Under the pieces are notes generated by a model. That model was not told the origin of the DNA and did no database searches. It saw nothing but the letters and a program-made list of their open reading frames with translations. From an uncultured Bacilli bacterium (GTDB lineage Bacteria; Bacillota_I; Bacilli_A; RF39; UBA660), in NCBI GenBank assembly GCA_947629325.1, contig CANRDE010000004.1, forward strand, positions 1 through 58,341: a stretch of DNA of 58,341 nucleotides. The letters are read 5' to 3'. Shown here in pieces: positions 18,815 to 28,928 of this stretch. Position 1 is the stretch's first letter. Each line of letters opens with the position of its first letter. Both the position numbers and the translations under genes were made by a program.

Positions 18815-20334
18815 TATCTATATAACTCCCGAGGGTTACGATAAGTTCCGCCTCTATTTGGTTCCCCTATTGAATAACCAAAATGTAGATGAGTACCTTG
18901 TGAAGAACCACTATTACCCATATAGCCAACAACAGTACCACGAGATACAGTTTGACCTTCTCTTACTGGTATTGAATTTAACATATGCGCATAAAGAGTA
19001 TAAATGTTATTACCATGATTAATAATTACATAATTACCATATTCGCCCCCACAATTACTACCATAAAAACCATTTTCAGGGCATCCTGTATTAACTTTTA
19101 CTACAATACCAGCATTAGCTGCATATATTTTAGAGCCCCATCCAGCTCCAGATATATCAAGACCATTGTGATGTTTTCCCCAACGCCATGAAAATTCACT
19201 AGTAATAGCATAAGGATTTTCTGTTGGCCAACGCCATCCTTCACCAGTATCATCAAAATTTTCCCAGCCCCAAGTTGATTCTACTCGACCTTTAGTAGTA
19301 ATTTGATCTACTTTTGGCCTAATTATTATTGGATCGCCGTCAAATTCTACTGAACCTATTGTTTCACCATTTACTACTGTATAATGACTAGTCTCTATTT
19401 GTAATCCTTTAACACCAGGTTGGGTTATTTCGGAATAACCAGGACTTTTGGTATTGTCTCTTTCAATAATTTTTTCATAATCCTTTTCAACTTCTTTCAT
19501 CTCATAAATAACGTAAGAAAAAGATAATTGCGGATTAATTAAAGTGATATTAACCTTATCACCTATCGTCAATAAAGAATCTTTACTATTATATTCAGGA
19601 TTTGCTATTAAAAATTCTTGGGTGTTTAATGTATTTTCTTCACTAATAGATTCAATAGTATCGCCTTCTTTAACAGTATAGGTTCTTTCTTGATACGCAA
19701 AGCCAAAAAGCAAACTTTGCGCTAATTCTTCACTACTTTCATAAATTTTATCATTTATACTAATATATTTTTCTCTAATAGAAATATTTTCTAAAAATCC
19801 CATATCTCTATAGATTACACCAATATCTTCTAATTCCCCTTGATTGCCAGATATATAATTTTGGTAATCTTCTTCATCCACAAAAGCTAAAATAAATTCC
19901 TCTAATGCTTCTTTTAAAATATTTTTATCCAAAATGTAAATTTTATATTCATCATGATTATCCGATTTAGAAATTTTGACTTCATATCCTAATATAGTAA
20001 AATCTTGCATTTTTTCAATTTTAGAATATATTTCATCTAAATCGTCTGTTTTAGCATCATAAGAATAGCTTTCAATAACTTGTAACCCACTTGGGGGATA
20101 AACATTATTAACATTATATTTATCTTTTATAATTTGTTGCTTTTCATCAATAAGTTCATATAATTTATCTCTATTATCAATTGAGCCAATTATATTACCA
20201 TCTAAATAAACATTATATATTTTTCTTACTTTGGAACTAAAATCATATTTTCCAATAACAAAATATAAGCCAATCACCATTATACAAAAAATAAATGTTA
20301 TTATTTTTTCTCTTAACTTCATTTTAATTATCAT
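18814..20334 (-). CDS. M23 family peptidoglycan peptidase with LysM and G5-like domains
   Basis: LysM YTVKEGDTIESISEENTLNTQEFLIANP; G5-like segment; M23 motif HHNGLDISGAGWGSKIYAANAG...GTHLHFGYS. Confidence 0.93.
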   Translation of the reverse strand: MIIKMKLREKIITFIFCIMVIGLYFVIGKYDFSSKVRKIYNVYLDGNIIGSIDNRDKLYELIDEKQQIIKDKYNVNNVYPPSGLQVIESYSYDAKTDDLDEIYSKIEKMQDFTILGYEVKISKSDNHDEYKIYILDKNILKEALEEFILAFVDEEDYQNYISGNQGELEDIGVIYRDMGFLENISIREKYISINDKIYESSEELAQSLLFGFAYQERTYTVKEGDTIESISEENTLNTQEFLIANPEYNSKDSLLTIGDKVNITLINPQLSFSYVIYEMKEVEKDYEKIIERDNTKSPGYSEITQPGVKGLQIETSHYTVVNGETIGSVEFDGDPIIIRPKVDQITTKGRVESTWGWENFDDTGEGWRWPTENPYAITSEFSWRWGKHHNGLDISGAGWGSKIYAANAGIVVKVNTGCPENGFYGSNCGGEYGNYVIINHGNNIYTLYAHMLNSIPVREGQTVSRGTVVGYMGNSGSSQGTHLHFGYSIGEPNRGGTYRNPRELYR

Positions 20335-21667
20335 CCTTAATATCGTTTGCTACGCTTCTAAAGGCCCCCATATTTAATTCAAATAACAAATCAACTGTTC
20401 CTGTACTTCCTTTCCGATGCTTAGCTATTACTAATTCGGCAGGAACTATTTTTTCCTTTTGATCTTTTTTACTTTCATAATAATCTTTTCGATTTATAAA
20501 TAATACCATGTCGGCATCTTGTTCAATAGAACCCGACTCTCTTAAGTCAGAAAGCATTGGCATATTACTTTCCCGTTTTTCAGCACTTCTTGATAGTTGG
20601 GCCAAGGCAATTACTGGTACACCAAGCTCTAAAGCCATAGTTTTCAAATTACGAGATATTTCAGATACCTCAATTTGCCGTGACTCAACTTTTTTGTTTC
20701 CGGTAGTAACCAATTGCAAATAATCTATTACAACTAAGCCAAGGCCTTTTGGCATATTGGCTAATCGCCGACATTTAGCTTTAATTTCAGATAATGTGAC
20801 ACCAGAATTATCTTCAATATAGAGATTAGTTTCCGCTAGTTGATTCATTGCCTCATTGTATCTCTTCCAATCTCTTTCTTGCATTTGACCCGTTTGCAAT
20901 TTATAACCATCTATGCCTCCAATGGCACTAATAATTCGATTTACTAATTGTTCTGCAGGCATCTCCAAATTAAATATTGCTATCGCTTTTTCAGTTTTAG
21001 TAGCGGCAAAAGATGCCATATTTAAAGCTAAAGCTGTTTTTCCCATACCAGGACGAGCCGCTAAAATAATGAGTTCTCCTGGTTGAAATCCGGTTGATAT
21101 TTTATCAAAATCGTAAAAACCACTTTCTAAGCCAGTAATAACCTTCTTATTTTTAGCTAATTCTTCTAATTTTGCTTGTGCCCTTCGCAATATTTCTTGA
21201 ATGGGTACAAAATCTTTAACAGTTCTAGTTTTAACAACATTTAAAATGTTTCGTTCAGCATTATCTAATACCGTAGTTACATCATCATCGTCAAATGCTT
21301 CATTTACGATTTCGGTAGCAGCATTAATTAAATTTCTTCTCATAGCATTCTCTTTAACAATGTTTATATAATAATTGAGATTTGCCGTAGTAATTACAGA
21401 ATCTATTACTTCACTTATGTATGCTAAACCACCCACTAAATTTAATCTTTTCTTTTTGTCTAATTCCTCTTTAATAGTTCCGGCATCAATCGGAATATGA
21501 TTTTTATGTAACTCATTTATTGCTTCAAATAAAAACTTGTTTTTTTCTTCAAAAAACATTTCCGCATTAATGTTATCACATATATCATCTACTAAACTAT
21601 TATCAAGAAACGCTACCCCTAATATACTCATTTCTGCTTCTTTATTTGAAGGCATTACGCGAGCCAT
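20324..21667 (-). CDS. dnaB: Replicative DNA helicase DnaB
   Basis: GELIILAARPGMGKTALALNMA; VVIDYLQLV; LSDLRESGSIEQDADMVLFINR. Confidence 0.98.
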   Translation of the reverse strand: MARVMPSNKEAEMSILGVAFLDNSLVDDICDNINAEMFFEEKNKFLFEAINELHKNHIPIDAGTIKEELDKKKRLNLVGGLAYISEVIDSVITTANLNYYINIVKENAMRRNLINAATEIVNEAFDDDDVTTVLDNAERNILNVVKTRTVKDFVPIQEILRRAQAKLEELAKNKKVITGLESGFYDFDKISTGFQPGELIILAARPGMGKTALALNMASFAATKTEKAIAIFNLEMPAEQLVNRIISAIGGIDGYKLQTGQMQERDWKRYNEAMNQLAETNLYIEDNSGVTLSEIKAKCRRLANMPKGLGLVVIDYLQLVTTGNKKVESRQIEVSEISRNLKTMALELGVPVIALAQLSRSAEKRESNMPMLSDLRESGSIEQDADMVLFINRKDYYESKKDQKEKIVPAELVIAKHRKGSTGTVDLLFELNMGAFRSVANDIKDDN

Positions 21668-21675
21668 AAAATCAC

Positions 21676-22116
21676 CTACTTACTAACTACTATATCAATA
21701 TAAAATTTAACTTTTTTATGAAGTTCAACCAAAACTTTATGCACTCCTAGAGAATCAATATTCCCGTTTGATTTTAAAAGTTTTTTATCAATGGTGAATC
21801 CCATTTTTTTTAACTCTTCACTTATATGTTTGGTAGAAATATTTCCAAACACTTTATCTTCTTTTCCTGTATTTACTTTAAAAGTTATTTTTTTATTTTC
21901 TAATTGGGATTTAATTTTATTAAGCTTTTCAATTAATTCTTCCTCTTTATCTTGAGCAGCTTTTAATTCTTTGTCTAAAATTTTTTTACTTCCTTTAGTA
22001 TACAAAACCCCCAATTTATTTTTAATTAGATAATTATTACCATAACCATCACTAACGTCGATAATATCATCTTTTTTACCTTTTCCTTTAACATCTTCTA
22101 GTAAAATAATTTTCAT
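21676..22116 (-). CDS. rplI: 50S ribosomal protein L9
   Basis: MKIILLEDVKGKGKKDDIIDVSDGYGNNYLIKNKL. Confidence 0.97.
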   Translation of the reverse strand: MKIILLEDVKGKGKKDDIIDVSDGYGNNYLIKNKLGVLYTKGSKKILDKELKAAQDKEEELIEKLNKIKSQLENKKITFKVNTGKEDKVFGNISTKHISEELKKMGFTIDKKLLKSNGNIDSLGVHKVLVELHKKVKFYIDIVVSK

Positions 22117-22160
22117 TTATTCCTCCTAAAACTGTATCTTTATTATAGCATATATTCTTT

Positions 22161-22388
22161 TTAATTAGAATATTTCTTTAATATTATCCACTTCCTTTTC
22201 TTGCCAGATCCTAATAACATAATATAATTATTTTCTTTTAATATTTTTAAATATCTTCTAATTGTTCTTTCACTATAACTAAACTTAGTGGCTAAACTTT
22301 TTTCAGTAACATACCCATTATTATAAATTTCAGAAAAAATATTGGTTAGCAAATCTTGGTTTAATGATTTCATCTCCTCACTCCTCAT
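22161..22388 (-). CDS. Small HTH (DeoR/winged-helix-like) protein
   Basis: NNGYVTEKSLATKFSYSERTIRRYLKILKENNYIMLLGSGKKRKW. Confidence 0.75.
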   Translation of the reverse strand: MRSEEMKSLNQDLLTNIFSEIYNNGYVTEKSLATKFSYSERTIRRYLKILKENNYIMLLGSGKKRKWIILKKYSN

Positions 22389-22434
22389 TTTTATATATAG
22401 TTAAAGATGAAACCCATTTCCTTTTATATAAAAA

Positions 22435-22455
22435 AATTCACATAATTTGTGAATT
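22435..22455 (-). terminator. Terminator downstream of rpsR
   Basis: AATTCACA/TGTGAATT stem, U tract on the minus strand; rpsR stop at 22458. Confidence 0.75.
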
Positions 22456-22457
22456 CT

Positions 22458-22673
22458 TTATTTTACGTATGGTATTAAAGCCATAAATCTTGCATATTTA
22501 ACTTGTTCTGCAATATGTCTTTGATGTTTAGCACAAGCACCAGTTACACGTCTAGGTAATATTTTACCCTTTTCATTTATATATTTGTTAATAATCATAA
22601 CATCTTTATAATCAACACTTTTACCAGCGCACATTTGACATATTTTCTTCTTCTTACGATAAAATTCTGCCAT
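22458..22673 (-). CDS. rpsR: 30S ribosomal protein S18 (Cys-containing form)
   Basis: KKKICQMCAGKSVDYKDVMIINKYINEKGKILPRRVTGACAKHQRHIAEQVKYARFMALIPY. Confidence 0.97.
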   Translation of the reverse strand: MAEFYRKKKKICQMCAGKSVDYKDVMIINKYINEKGKILPRRVTGACAKHQRHIAEQVKYARFMALIPYVK

Positions 22674-22689
22674 TTATAATTCCTCCTTT

Positions 22690-23166
22690 TTAAAATGGTA
22701 AATCGTCACTACTTAAAGTTATCTCTTCGCCAAAGCTTTTAAAAGGGTCTTCAGTTAAGTCTGCAGTTTCCATTGGCATATCAGGCATATTATTAAAATC
22801 ATTAGGCACACTTTCATGGCCAAAATCGTTTCTTTCTGTGGTATCAGAATTTTTAGTACTCAAGAAATTAACAGTATCACAAACAACTTCTGTAACATAT
22901 CGTTTAGAACCATCTTGAGCATCATAACTACTTGTTCTAATTCGTCCTTCAGCAGAAACTAAACTACCTTTATGACAATATTTGGAAATATTATCTGCTT
23001 GTCTACCCCATGCACTACAATTAATAAAATCGGCTCCTCTTTCCCCATTTTTGTTAGTAAAGTTTTGAGAAACGGCTATTGTAAATCTTGTAACAGCCAT
23101 GCCACTAGGAGTAGTTCTTAACTCAGGATCTCTTGTAAGTCTTCCTACTAATAATACTTTATTCAT
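22690..23166 (-). CDS. ssb: Single-stranded DNA-binding protein
   Basis: MNKVLLVGRLTRDPELRTTPSGMAVTRFTIAVSQNF and C-terminal acidic DDLPF. Confidence 0.98.
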   Translation of the reverse strand: MNKVLLVGRLTRDPELRTTPSGMAVTRFTIAVSQNFTNKNGERGADFINCSAWGRQADNISKYCHKGSLVSAEGRIRTSSYDAQDGSKRYVTEVVCDTVNFLSTKNSDTTERNDFGHESVPNDFNNMPDMPMETADLTEDPFKSFGEEITLSSDDLPF

Positions 23167-23168
23167 AG

Positions 23169-23468
23169 CTACTCACTTTCTTTTTTTAAAATTAAATGTC
23201 TTAAAATATTTTCATTAATTCTAAGTTTTCTATCAAATTCTTGAATAATTGAATGAGAAGTTTCTACAGTCATTAAATAATAAAAACCACTTACTTCTTT
23301 ATTAATTGGATAAGCTAATTTCTTTCTTCCCAAATCCTTGAATTCGATAACTTTTGATTTATTGTCAGTTATTATTTTTTGAACATCTTTAACGATATTA
23401 TTTAAAGCTGCATCATCTAAAGTTGCCTTAACAATAAACATAATTTCATAATTAGTCATCATTTCCAC
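23169..23468 (-). CDS. rpsF: 30S ribosomal protein S6
   Basis: NYEIMFIVKATLDD...GRKKLAYPINKEVSGFYYLM; rpsF-ssb-rpsR order. Confidence 0.96.
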   Translation of the reverse strand: MEMMTNYEIMFIVKATLDDAALNNIVKDVQKIITDNKSKVIEFKDLGRKKLAYPINKEVSGFYYLMTVETSHSIIQEFDRKLRINENILRHLILKKESE

Positions 23469-23621
23469 CTCCTTATGGTCTATTGGCTTTCTATAAAAGC
23501 AAGGAGTAATAAATTTACTCGCATATTAGTATATCAAAAATAAATTACCTTGTAAATAATTATTTATATTTACTTATAATTTTTATGATATAATAATTTA
23601 TATTAGGAGTGGCTTAGAAGT

Positions 23622-24974
23622 ATGAAAAAATGGATAACATTATTATTACTATTGATTCCTTTTGGTGTAAAAGCAGAAGATATAACAGCAACAACAAATT
23701 ATTATATAAACGAGAATGTAGCTAGCAATAAAATTAAGGATAACAATGAAAATACTTATATAACTATTAACCAAGGAAGTACTTTAAGCATTGAAAACGA
23801 ACAAGAGATTAATGCAATTTATATTGTTTATGAATTAAAATCAGTTTCTGGAAAAATAAGTAACGATAATAAAGAAAACGATATTGGTAACAATGGTTAC
23901 CTACACGAATATATTGATGTTAAAAAATTAATAGGTACAGCCAATAAAATTACCATCAATTATAATGAGAATGTAAAAATAGCTGATATATATGTGTTGA
24001 GCGAAGGAGAAATTCCCGAATACATAGAAATTTGGAATCAGCCTCATAAGGAAGCCGATTTAGTTTTATTTTCTACTCATAGTGATGATGAACATCTTTT
24101 TTTCCTAGGACTTTTACCAACTTATATCGCAAGAGGAGCTAATGTCCAAGTTGTATATTTCACTAATCATAATGATACTCCTTCTCGATTACATGAACAA
24201 CTTCATGGATTATACACAGTAGGAGTTAGAAATTATCCAATTATAGGTTTTATACCCGATGCTTATTCCGAAAGCTTGGAAGGAGCTATTAATTCGCTTA
24301 AAAAAGCCAACCTAGAGGTGGAAGATGCTTTAAAATTTGAAGTGGAAATGATCCGTCGGTTTAAACCTTTAGTTATTGTTGGTCACGATGAAAAAGGGGA
24401 ATATTCTCATGGACAACATATTTTAAATACTTATATTTTAGAGCAAGCTATCGAAAAAGCTAATGATAGTACATATGACTTAGATTCCTTAGAAAAATAT
24501 AACACTTGGAATGTTCCCAAAACATATCTTCATTTATATCCTGAAAATCCTATCGTAATGGATTATGACATTCCTTTAGAATACTTTAACGGCCAAACAG
24601 CTTATGAAGTTTCTAAAGCTGGATATAGCAAACATAAATCACAACAATGGACATGGTTTACCAAATGGATTAATGGTAAAAATAATGAATACACAAAAGC
24701 TACTGATATAAAGACTTACTCTCCGGTTCAATATGGACTTTATCGTTCTTTAGTTGGAGAAGATATAAATAAAAATGACATGTTTGAAAACTTAACTTTA
24801 AGAAAAGATGAGATTAAAGAGGAACCAACTATAAAAGAAGAAAAGACAAGTTCAGCCCAAGAAAAAGAAAGATTTGCCATTAATAAAAATGTAATATTTA
24901 CAACTATTCTGGCCACCATTACTATCGTCGGTGTTATTCTAATTATTAGGTTAATTAAAAAAAATAAACATTAA
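23622..24974 (+). CDS. Secreted/membrane-anchored PIG-L family deacetylase
   Basis: Signal peptide; VLFSTHSDDEHLFFLGLL and GHDEKGEYSHGQHI; C-terminal TM TTILATITIVGVILIIRLI. Confidence 0.88.
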   Translation: MKKWITLLLLLIPFGVKAEDITATTNYYINENVASNKIKDNNENTYITINQGSTLSIENEQEINAIYIVYELKSVSGKISNDNKENDIGNNGYLHEYIDVKKLIGTANKITINYNENVKIADIYVLSEGEIPEYIEIWNQPHKEADLVLFSTHSDDEHLFFLGLLPTYIARGANVQVVYFTNHNDTPSRLHEQLHGLYTVGVRNYPIIGFIPDAYSESLEGAINSLKKANLEVEDALKFEVEMIRRFKPLVIVGHDEKGEYSHGQHILNTYILEQAIEKANDSTYDLDSLEKYNTWNVPKTYLHLYPENPIVMDYDIPLEYFNGQTAYEVSKAGYSKHKSQQWTWFTKWINGKNNEYTKATDIKTYSPVQYGLYRSLVGEDINKNDMFENLTLRKDEIKEEPTIKEEKTSSAQEKERFAINKNVIFTTILATITIVGVILIIRLIKKNKH

Positions 24975-24987
24975 AGTTTATTTTTTT
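24958..24987. terminator. Bidirectional terminator between convergent genes
   Basis: AAAAAAATAAAC (24958-24969), loop ATTAAA, GTTTATTTTTTT (24976-24987); contains both stop codons (24972-24974 plus, 24978-24980 minus). Confidence 0.7.
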
Positions 24988-26075
24988 GGTGGGTTAAAAG
25001 TGTGACTATAAGCAACATTAGCAACATTGGATAAATAATTAATATCTTTATTAGATAGTATATTAGATTGTGATAATCTAATGACTAAGATCCAAAATTG
25101 ATTTAAATCAATGACATCCACAAGGATTGATAAAGCTTTAGGTGATACTACTTTCTTAACAACTAACGTTGTAATAAAATGAACATATTCTTCAGGCCTC
25201 ATAGCAGGTGGCATTAGACATTTCAAAACTTCCTCATTTATATCACCAGCTTTTATAAGCAAATTAGATAAACCTTCAATTCCTTCGGTATATTGTTTAT
25301 TCTTTTTTTCTTTTTCCGCTCTTTTTGCTTCCTCTACCGCTGCAATAACTTTTCGCCCTACAATTTGATTAAAAGCCATACTCTCTACTAATTCATCTAT
25401 TAATTTATGGAACACTTCCGATGGCATATTTATTCCGGTTCTTATTAATTCCGCTTCATCTAATGATCCAATATTCCCACGTTCTATATAATAATTAAAT
25501 ATTGCAGTCCAATCTGAAAAAGGGGTTTTTTCACTTGAATTTGGTTTCTTTTGCTCTGTTACTTTTTGTTGGTTATTTGAATGAAGTTCTTTCCATATTT
25601 TTATATAATCAGGAGGGGCAGTCGAAATCGAAGCATGAACTATTGGCCACATAAAATCTGGTAAAAAACCTGAACTAAAAATTGAACGCAACTCGGCAAT
25701 GTCTTCGCGTCTAATAAAAAGTCCATATTTAATTTGAAGTTCATTTATCTTAGATAATTTAATACTATTTTGGGCTCTTTCTAAAATTGCAACTATTTTT
25801 TCATAAACTTTTTTATTTTCTTCTAAGCGCATCTTTTCTTTACACTTAATAATTACGCTTTTATTAATTTGCAGTATCTCATCTGCTCCAATATCACCAA
25901 ACATTCGATAAGTTTTTTCAATTTCCTTTAATTCTTTAAATTCATTTGCATATGCTTTAATGATTTTATATAAACCAATTGAAATAAAATCTTTATTACC
26001 ATTTTTTATACTTTCTGAACTAATATTAATTATTTCTACAATTTGATCAATTATATTTTCATATGTTTCTTCCAT
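24978..26075 (-). CDS. Hypothetical helical protein
   Basis: 365-aa ORF, no family recognised. Confidence 0.7.
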   Translation of the reverse strand: MEETYENIIDQIVEIINISSESIKNGNKDFISIGLYKIIKAYANEFKELKEIEKTYRMFGDIGADEILQINKSVIIKCKEKMRLEENKKVYEKIVAILERAQNSIKLSKINELQIKYGLFIRREDIAELRSIFSSGFLPDFMWPIVHASISTAPPDYIKIWKELHSNNQQKVTEQKKPNSSEKTPFSDWTAIFNYYIERGNIGSLDEAELIRTGINMPSEVFHKLIDELVESMAFNQIVGRKVIAAVEEAKRAEKEKKNKQYTEGIEGLSNLLIKAGDINEEVLKCLMPPAMRPEEYVHFITTLVVKKVVSPKALSILVDVIDLNQFWILVIRLSQSNILSNKDINYLSNVANVAYSHTFNPPKK

Positions 26076-26086
26076 AACTTTCTCCT

Positions 26087-27187
26087 TTATACATTAAATC
26101 GAAAATAAACTATATCGCCATCTTGCATTAAATAGTCTTTACCTTCTAATCGTAATTTGCCGGTTTCTTTTACTTTTAGTTCGCTTCCTAAATTTTCTAA
26201 ATCATTGTAACTCATAACTTCCGCTTTAATAAAGCCTTTTTCGAAATCACTATGAATAATGCCTGCACATTCTGGAGCCTTCATTCCCTTTTTAAAAGTC
26301 CAAGCTCGGCACTCATCAGTACCACTAGTGAAAAAAGTTGCTAAACCAAGTAAATCATATGTAGCAAATATTAATTTATCAAGGCCACTATTAGTTATTC
26401 CTAAATCTTGTAAAAATTTTTTCTTTTCAGAATCTTCTAAATCGGCCAATTCGCTCTCCAGCTTAGCACACATAACAACTACACTAGATTTTTCTTTAAA
26501 AGCCAATTCTTTTAATTTTAAGGAATATTCATTATCTCCAATAGAGGCTGCCATTTCATCTACATTGGCTACATAGATTAATTTTTTTTGAGTGATAAAA
26601 TTAAAATTTTTAATAATTAATAATTCATCTTCATCAAAATCTATCAATCTAATTGGAATGCTTTTTTCTAAATTATCTTTTATTTTTCTTAATACGGTTA
26701 CTTCTTTAATTGATTCTTTATCTTTTGTAGTTTCTGCTTTCTTTTCTATTTTTCCTAATCTATTTGAAGCAATTTCTAAATCGGCTAATATTAGTTCAGT
26801 ATTAATTATTTCTACATCTCTGATAGGATCTGTTTTACCCGCTACATGAGTAATATTTTCATCATCAAAACATCTTACAACTTCTACAATAGAATCAACT
26901 TCTCTTATATGAGATAAAAATTTATTACCTAATCCTTCGCCTTGGCTAGCTCCACTAACTAAACCGGCAATGTCTATAAACTCAAATGTTGTTGGCACAA
27001 TACTTTTAGGATTATAAAGACTTACTAAATAATCCAGGCGTGTATCCGGTACTGTTACAACTCCCACATTGGGCTCAATTGTTGCAAAAGGATAATTTGC
27101 TGCTAAAATATGTTTTTTAGTAATAGCATTAAATAAAGTTGATTTTCCCACATTTGGAAGACCGACTATTCCTGCTTTTAAACTCAT
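26087..27187 (-). CDS. ychF: Redox-regulated ATPase YchF (Obg family)
   Basis: AGIVGLPNVGKSTLFNAITKKHILAANYPFATIEPNVG; TGS domain with DGDIVYFRFNV. Confidence 0.98.
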   Translation of the reverse strand: MSLKAGIVGLPNVGKSTLFNAITKKHILAANYPFATIEPNVGVVTVPDTRLDYLVSLYNPKSIVPTTFEFIDIAGLVSGASQGEGLGNKFLSHIREVDSIVEVVRCFDDENITHVAGKTDPIRDVEIINTELILADLEIASNRLGKIEKKAETTKDKESIKEVTVLRKIKDNLEKSIPIRLIDFDEDELLIIKNFNFITQKKLIYVANVDEMAASIGDNEYSLKLKELAFKEKSSVVVMCAKLESELADLEDSEKKKFLQDLGITNSGLDKLIFATYDLLGLATFFTSGTDECRAWTFKKGMKAPECAGIIHSDFEKGFIKAEVMSYNDLENLGSELKVKETGKLRLEGKDYLMQDGDIVYFRFNV

Positions 27188-27199
27188 TTTCCAAACCTC

Positions 27200-28744
27200 C
27201 TATCCCATTGTTGGAAATGAATTGATTCCTAATGGGATTCCAATAATATACCATAAAACGCAAATAATTATTAACGTTAAACCAATTATAATGGTATATG
27301 GTATTTGATATTTAATTGACTCTATTAATCTAATTTTATTTTCCCCTTGATTATATTTCTCTAAGAAAGCCAAATAAACAATGAAATAAGCTAAAACTGG
27401 AGTTATATTCATAGTACTAGCTTCAGCAAATCGGAATATAATTTGGGCAAATTCCGGAGTCATTTCTGAGTGCATTACGATAGGCACAATTGACGTTGAT
27501 AGAATACTCCATCTCATTAAACTTGATGGTACAAATATAGTAGAAAGGGCCGTTCCAATAAATATCAATATAATTAATGGTAATCCCGTAAAATTACTAT
27601 TGGCAATAAAATCTCCTATTGCAGCTACTACCACATTGCCTATATTTGTTTGTTTAAAAATACTAATAAACATTGATGCTAAAAATATCATAACTAAAAC
27701 ATTACCTATACCATCTAAAGAATGACCTAAATTATCAAAAAAATCTTTATGATTTTTGATTGATTTAACTCCAATACCATAGAATAATCCTAAAATAATC
27801 AAAAGCATCGTAACCACAAAAACAAAGCCATTACTGAAAAATGAATTAACACTAAATAGTTTATCAATATAGGCGCTTTGACTATTGTCGAGTAAAGCTC
27901 CACTAAGCGGAAGCCCTGGAATAATACTATAAATAAAAATTAACAAATAAATTAAAGCGCTACTACAAGCATATACCATCCCTTTTTGCTCATCTTTAGT
28001 GACAATATCTTCTATAAGTTCTGTCTCAGTAAATTCATATTTAGGCAATTTTTTAACTATAATATTTTCGGTAACAAACGTTATTAGAGTGGAAACTATC
28101 AGTACAGCAATTAACATTATAATTATAAAAGCGTAATTAGAGAAATCATAATTAATATTTAAAGTTTGAGCTGCTAATAAAGTATAATTCTTCAAACTGG
28201 AATCCATGCTGGTAAAAATAACATTGATTGCACTACCACAAGAAAGAGCCGCAAATGAAGCAATTATTCCAATAGCAGGATTACGTTTACCATAATAAAA
28301 TAGTAAAGCTCCTAATGGGATAAAGATTAAATAAGATAAATCGCCAAATACACTAGATAAAACACAAATTAGTACAAATATAAAAGTTACAGTAGTCTTT
28401 TTTAATTTTTTAGTAGTTAAAGTTATAGCAGTTTGTAAAAAACCACTCTTATCCATTATACTAATACCCATTAATAGGATTATTAAGTTGGACAAGACCG
28501 TAAAATTGGCGAAATTAGCAACAGTACTAGTAAAAATATATTTTATCCCGCTTAAATTAAATAACGATTTGACAATTTCGGTTACTGGATTCAAATCAAA
28601 CGTAATGCTATTTACTCTATAATATGTTGCTTGAGCATCTAATAAACTTAAAAATCCACTTATTATAATAACAATTACAATTAGTAAAATATAAGTCATT
28701 AAGGGATGCATATTTTGTTTATTTTTTTTCTTCAATCTTGGCAT
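27200..28744 (-). CDS. AbgT family transporter
   Basis: 514 aa polytopic; GDLSYLIFIPLGALLFYYGKRNPAIGIIASFAALSCGSAINVIFTSMDS; SSLMRWSILSTSIVPIVMHSEMTPEFAQIIFRFAEASTMNITPVLAYF. Alternative start ATG 28711. Confidence 0.88.
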   Translation of the reverse strand: MPRLKKKNKQNMHPLMTYILLIVIVIIISGFLSLLDAQATYYRVNSITFDLNPVTEIVKSLFNLSGIKYIFTSTVANFANFTVLSNLIILLMGISIMDKSGFLQTAITLTTKKLKKTTVTFIFVLICVLSSVFGDLSYLIFIPLGALLFYYGKRNPAIGIIASFAALSCGSAINVIFTSMDSSLKNYTLLAAQTLNINYDFSNYAFIIIMLIAVLIVSTLITFVTENIIVKKLPKYEFTETELIEDIVTKDEQKGMVYACSSALIYLLIFIYSIIPGLPLSGALLDNSQSAYIDKLFSVNSFFSNGFVFVVTMLLIILGLFYGIGVKSIKNHKDFFDNLGHSLDGIGNVLVMIFLASMFISIFKQTNIGNVVVAAIGDFIANSNFTGLPLIILIFIGTALSTIFVPSSLMRWSILSTSIVPIVMHSEMTPEFAQIIFRFAEASTMNITPVLAYFIVYLAFLEKYNQGENKIRLIESIKYQIPYTIIIGLTLIIICVLWYIIGIPLGINSFPTMG

Positions 28745-28928
28745 TTTGCACCTTCTTCATTTTTTTCTGAAATTCCAATCTATCCATCATAATTTCTCGA
28801 CCACAATTCACACATTTAATTTTAATGTCAACTCCCATTCTCGTAATAACCCATAAATTAGTACCACAGGCATGTTGCTTTTTCATAATCACTTGATCAT
28901 TTAAATTAAATGATTTATCCATAATCAA
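28719..28928 (-). CDS. DUF951 family protein
   Basis: FNLNDQVIMKKQHACGTNLWVITRMGVDIKIKCVNCGREIMMDR. Confidence 0.95.
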   Translation of the reverse strand: MIMDKSFNLNDQVIMKKQHACGTNLWVITRMGVDIKIKCVNCGREIMMDRLEFQKKMKKVQNAKIEEKK

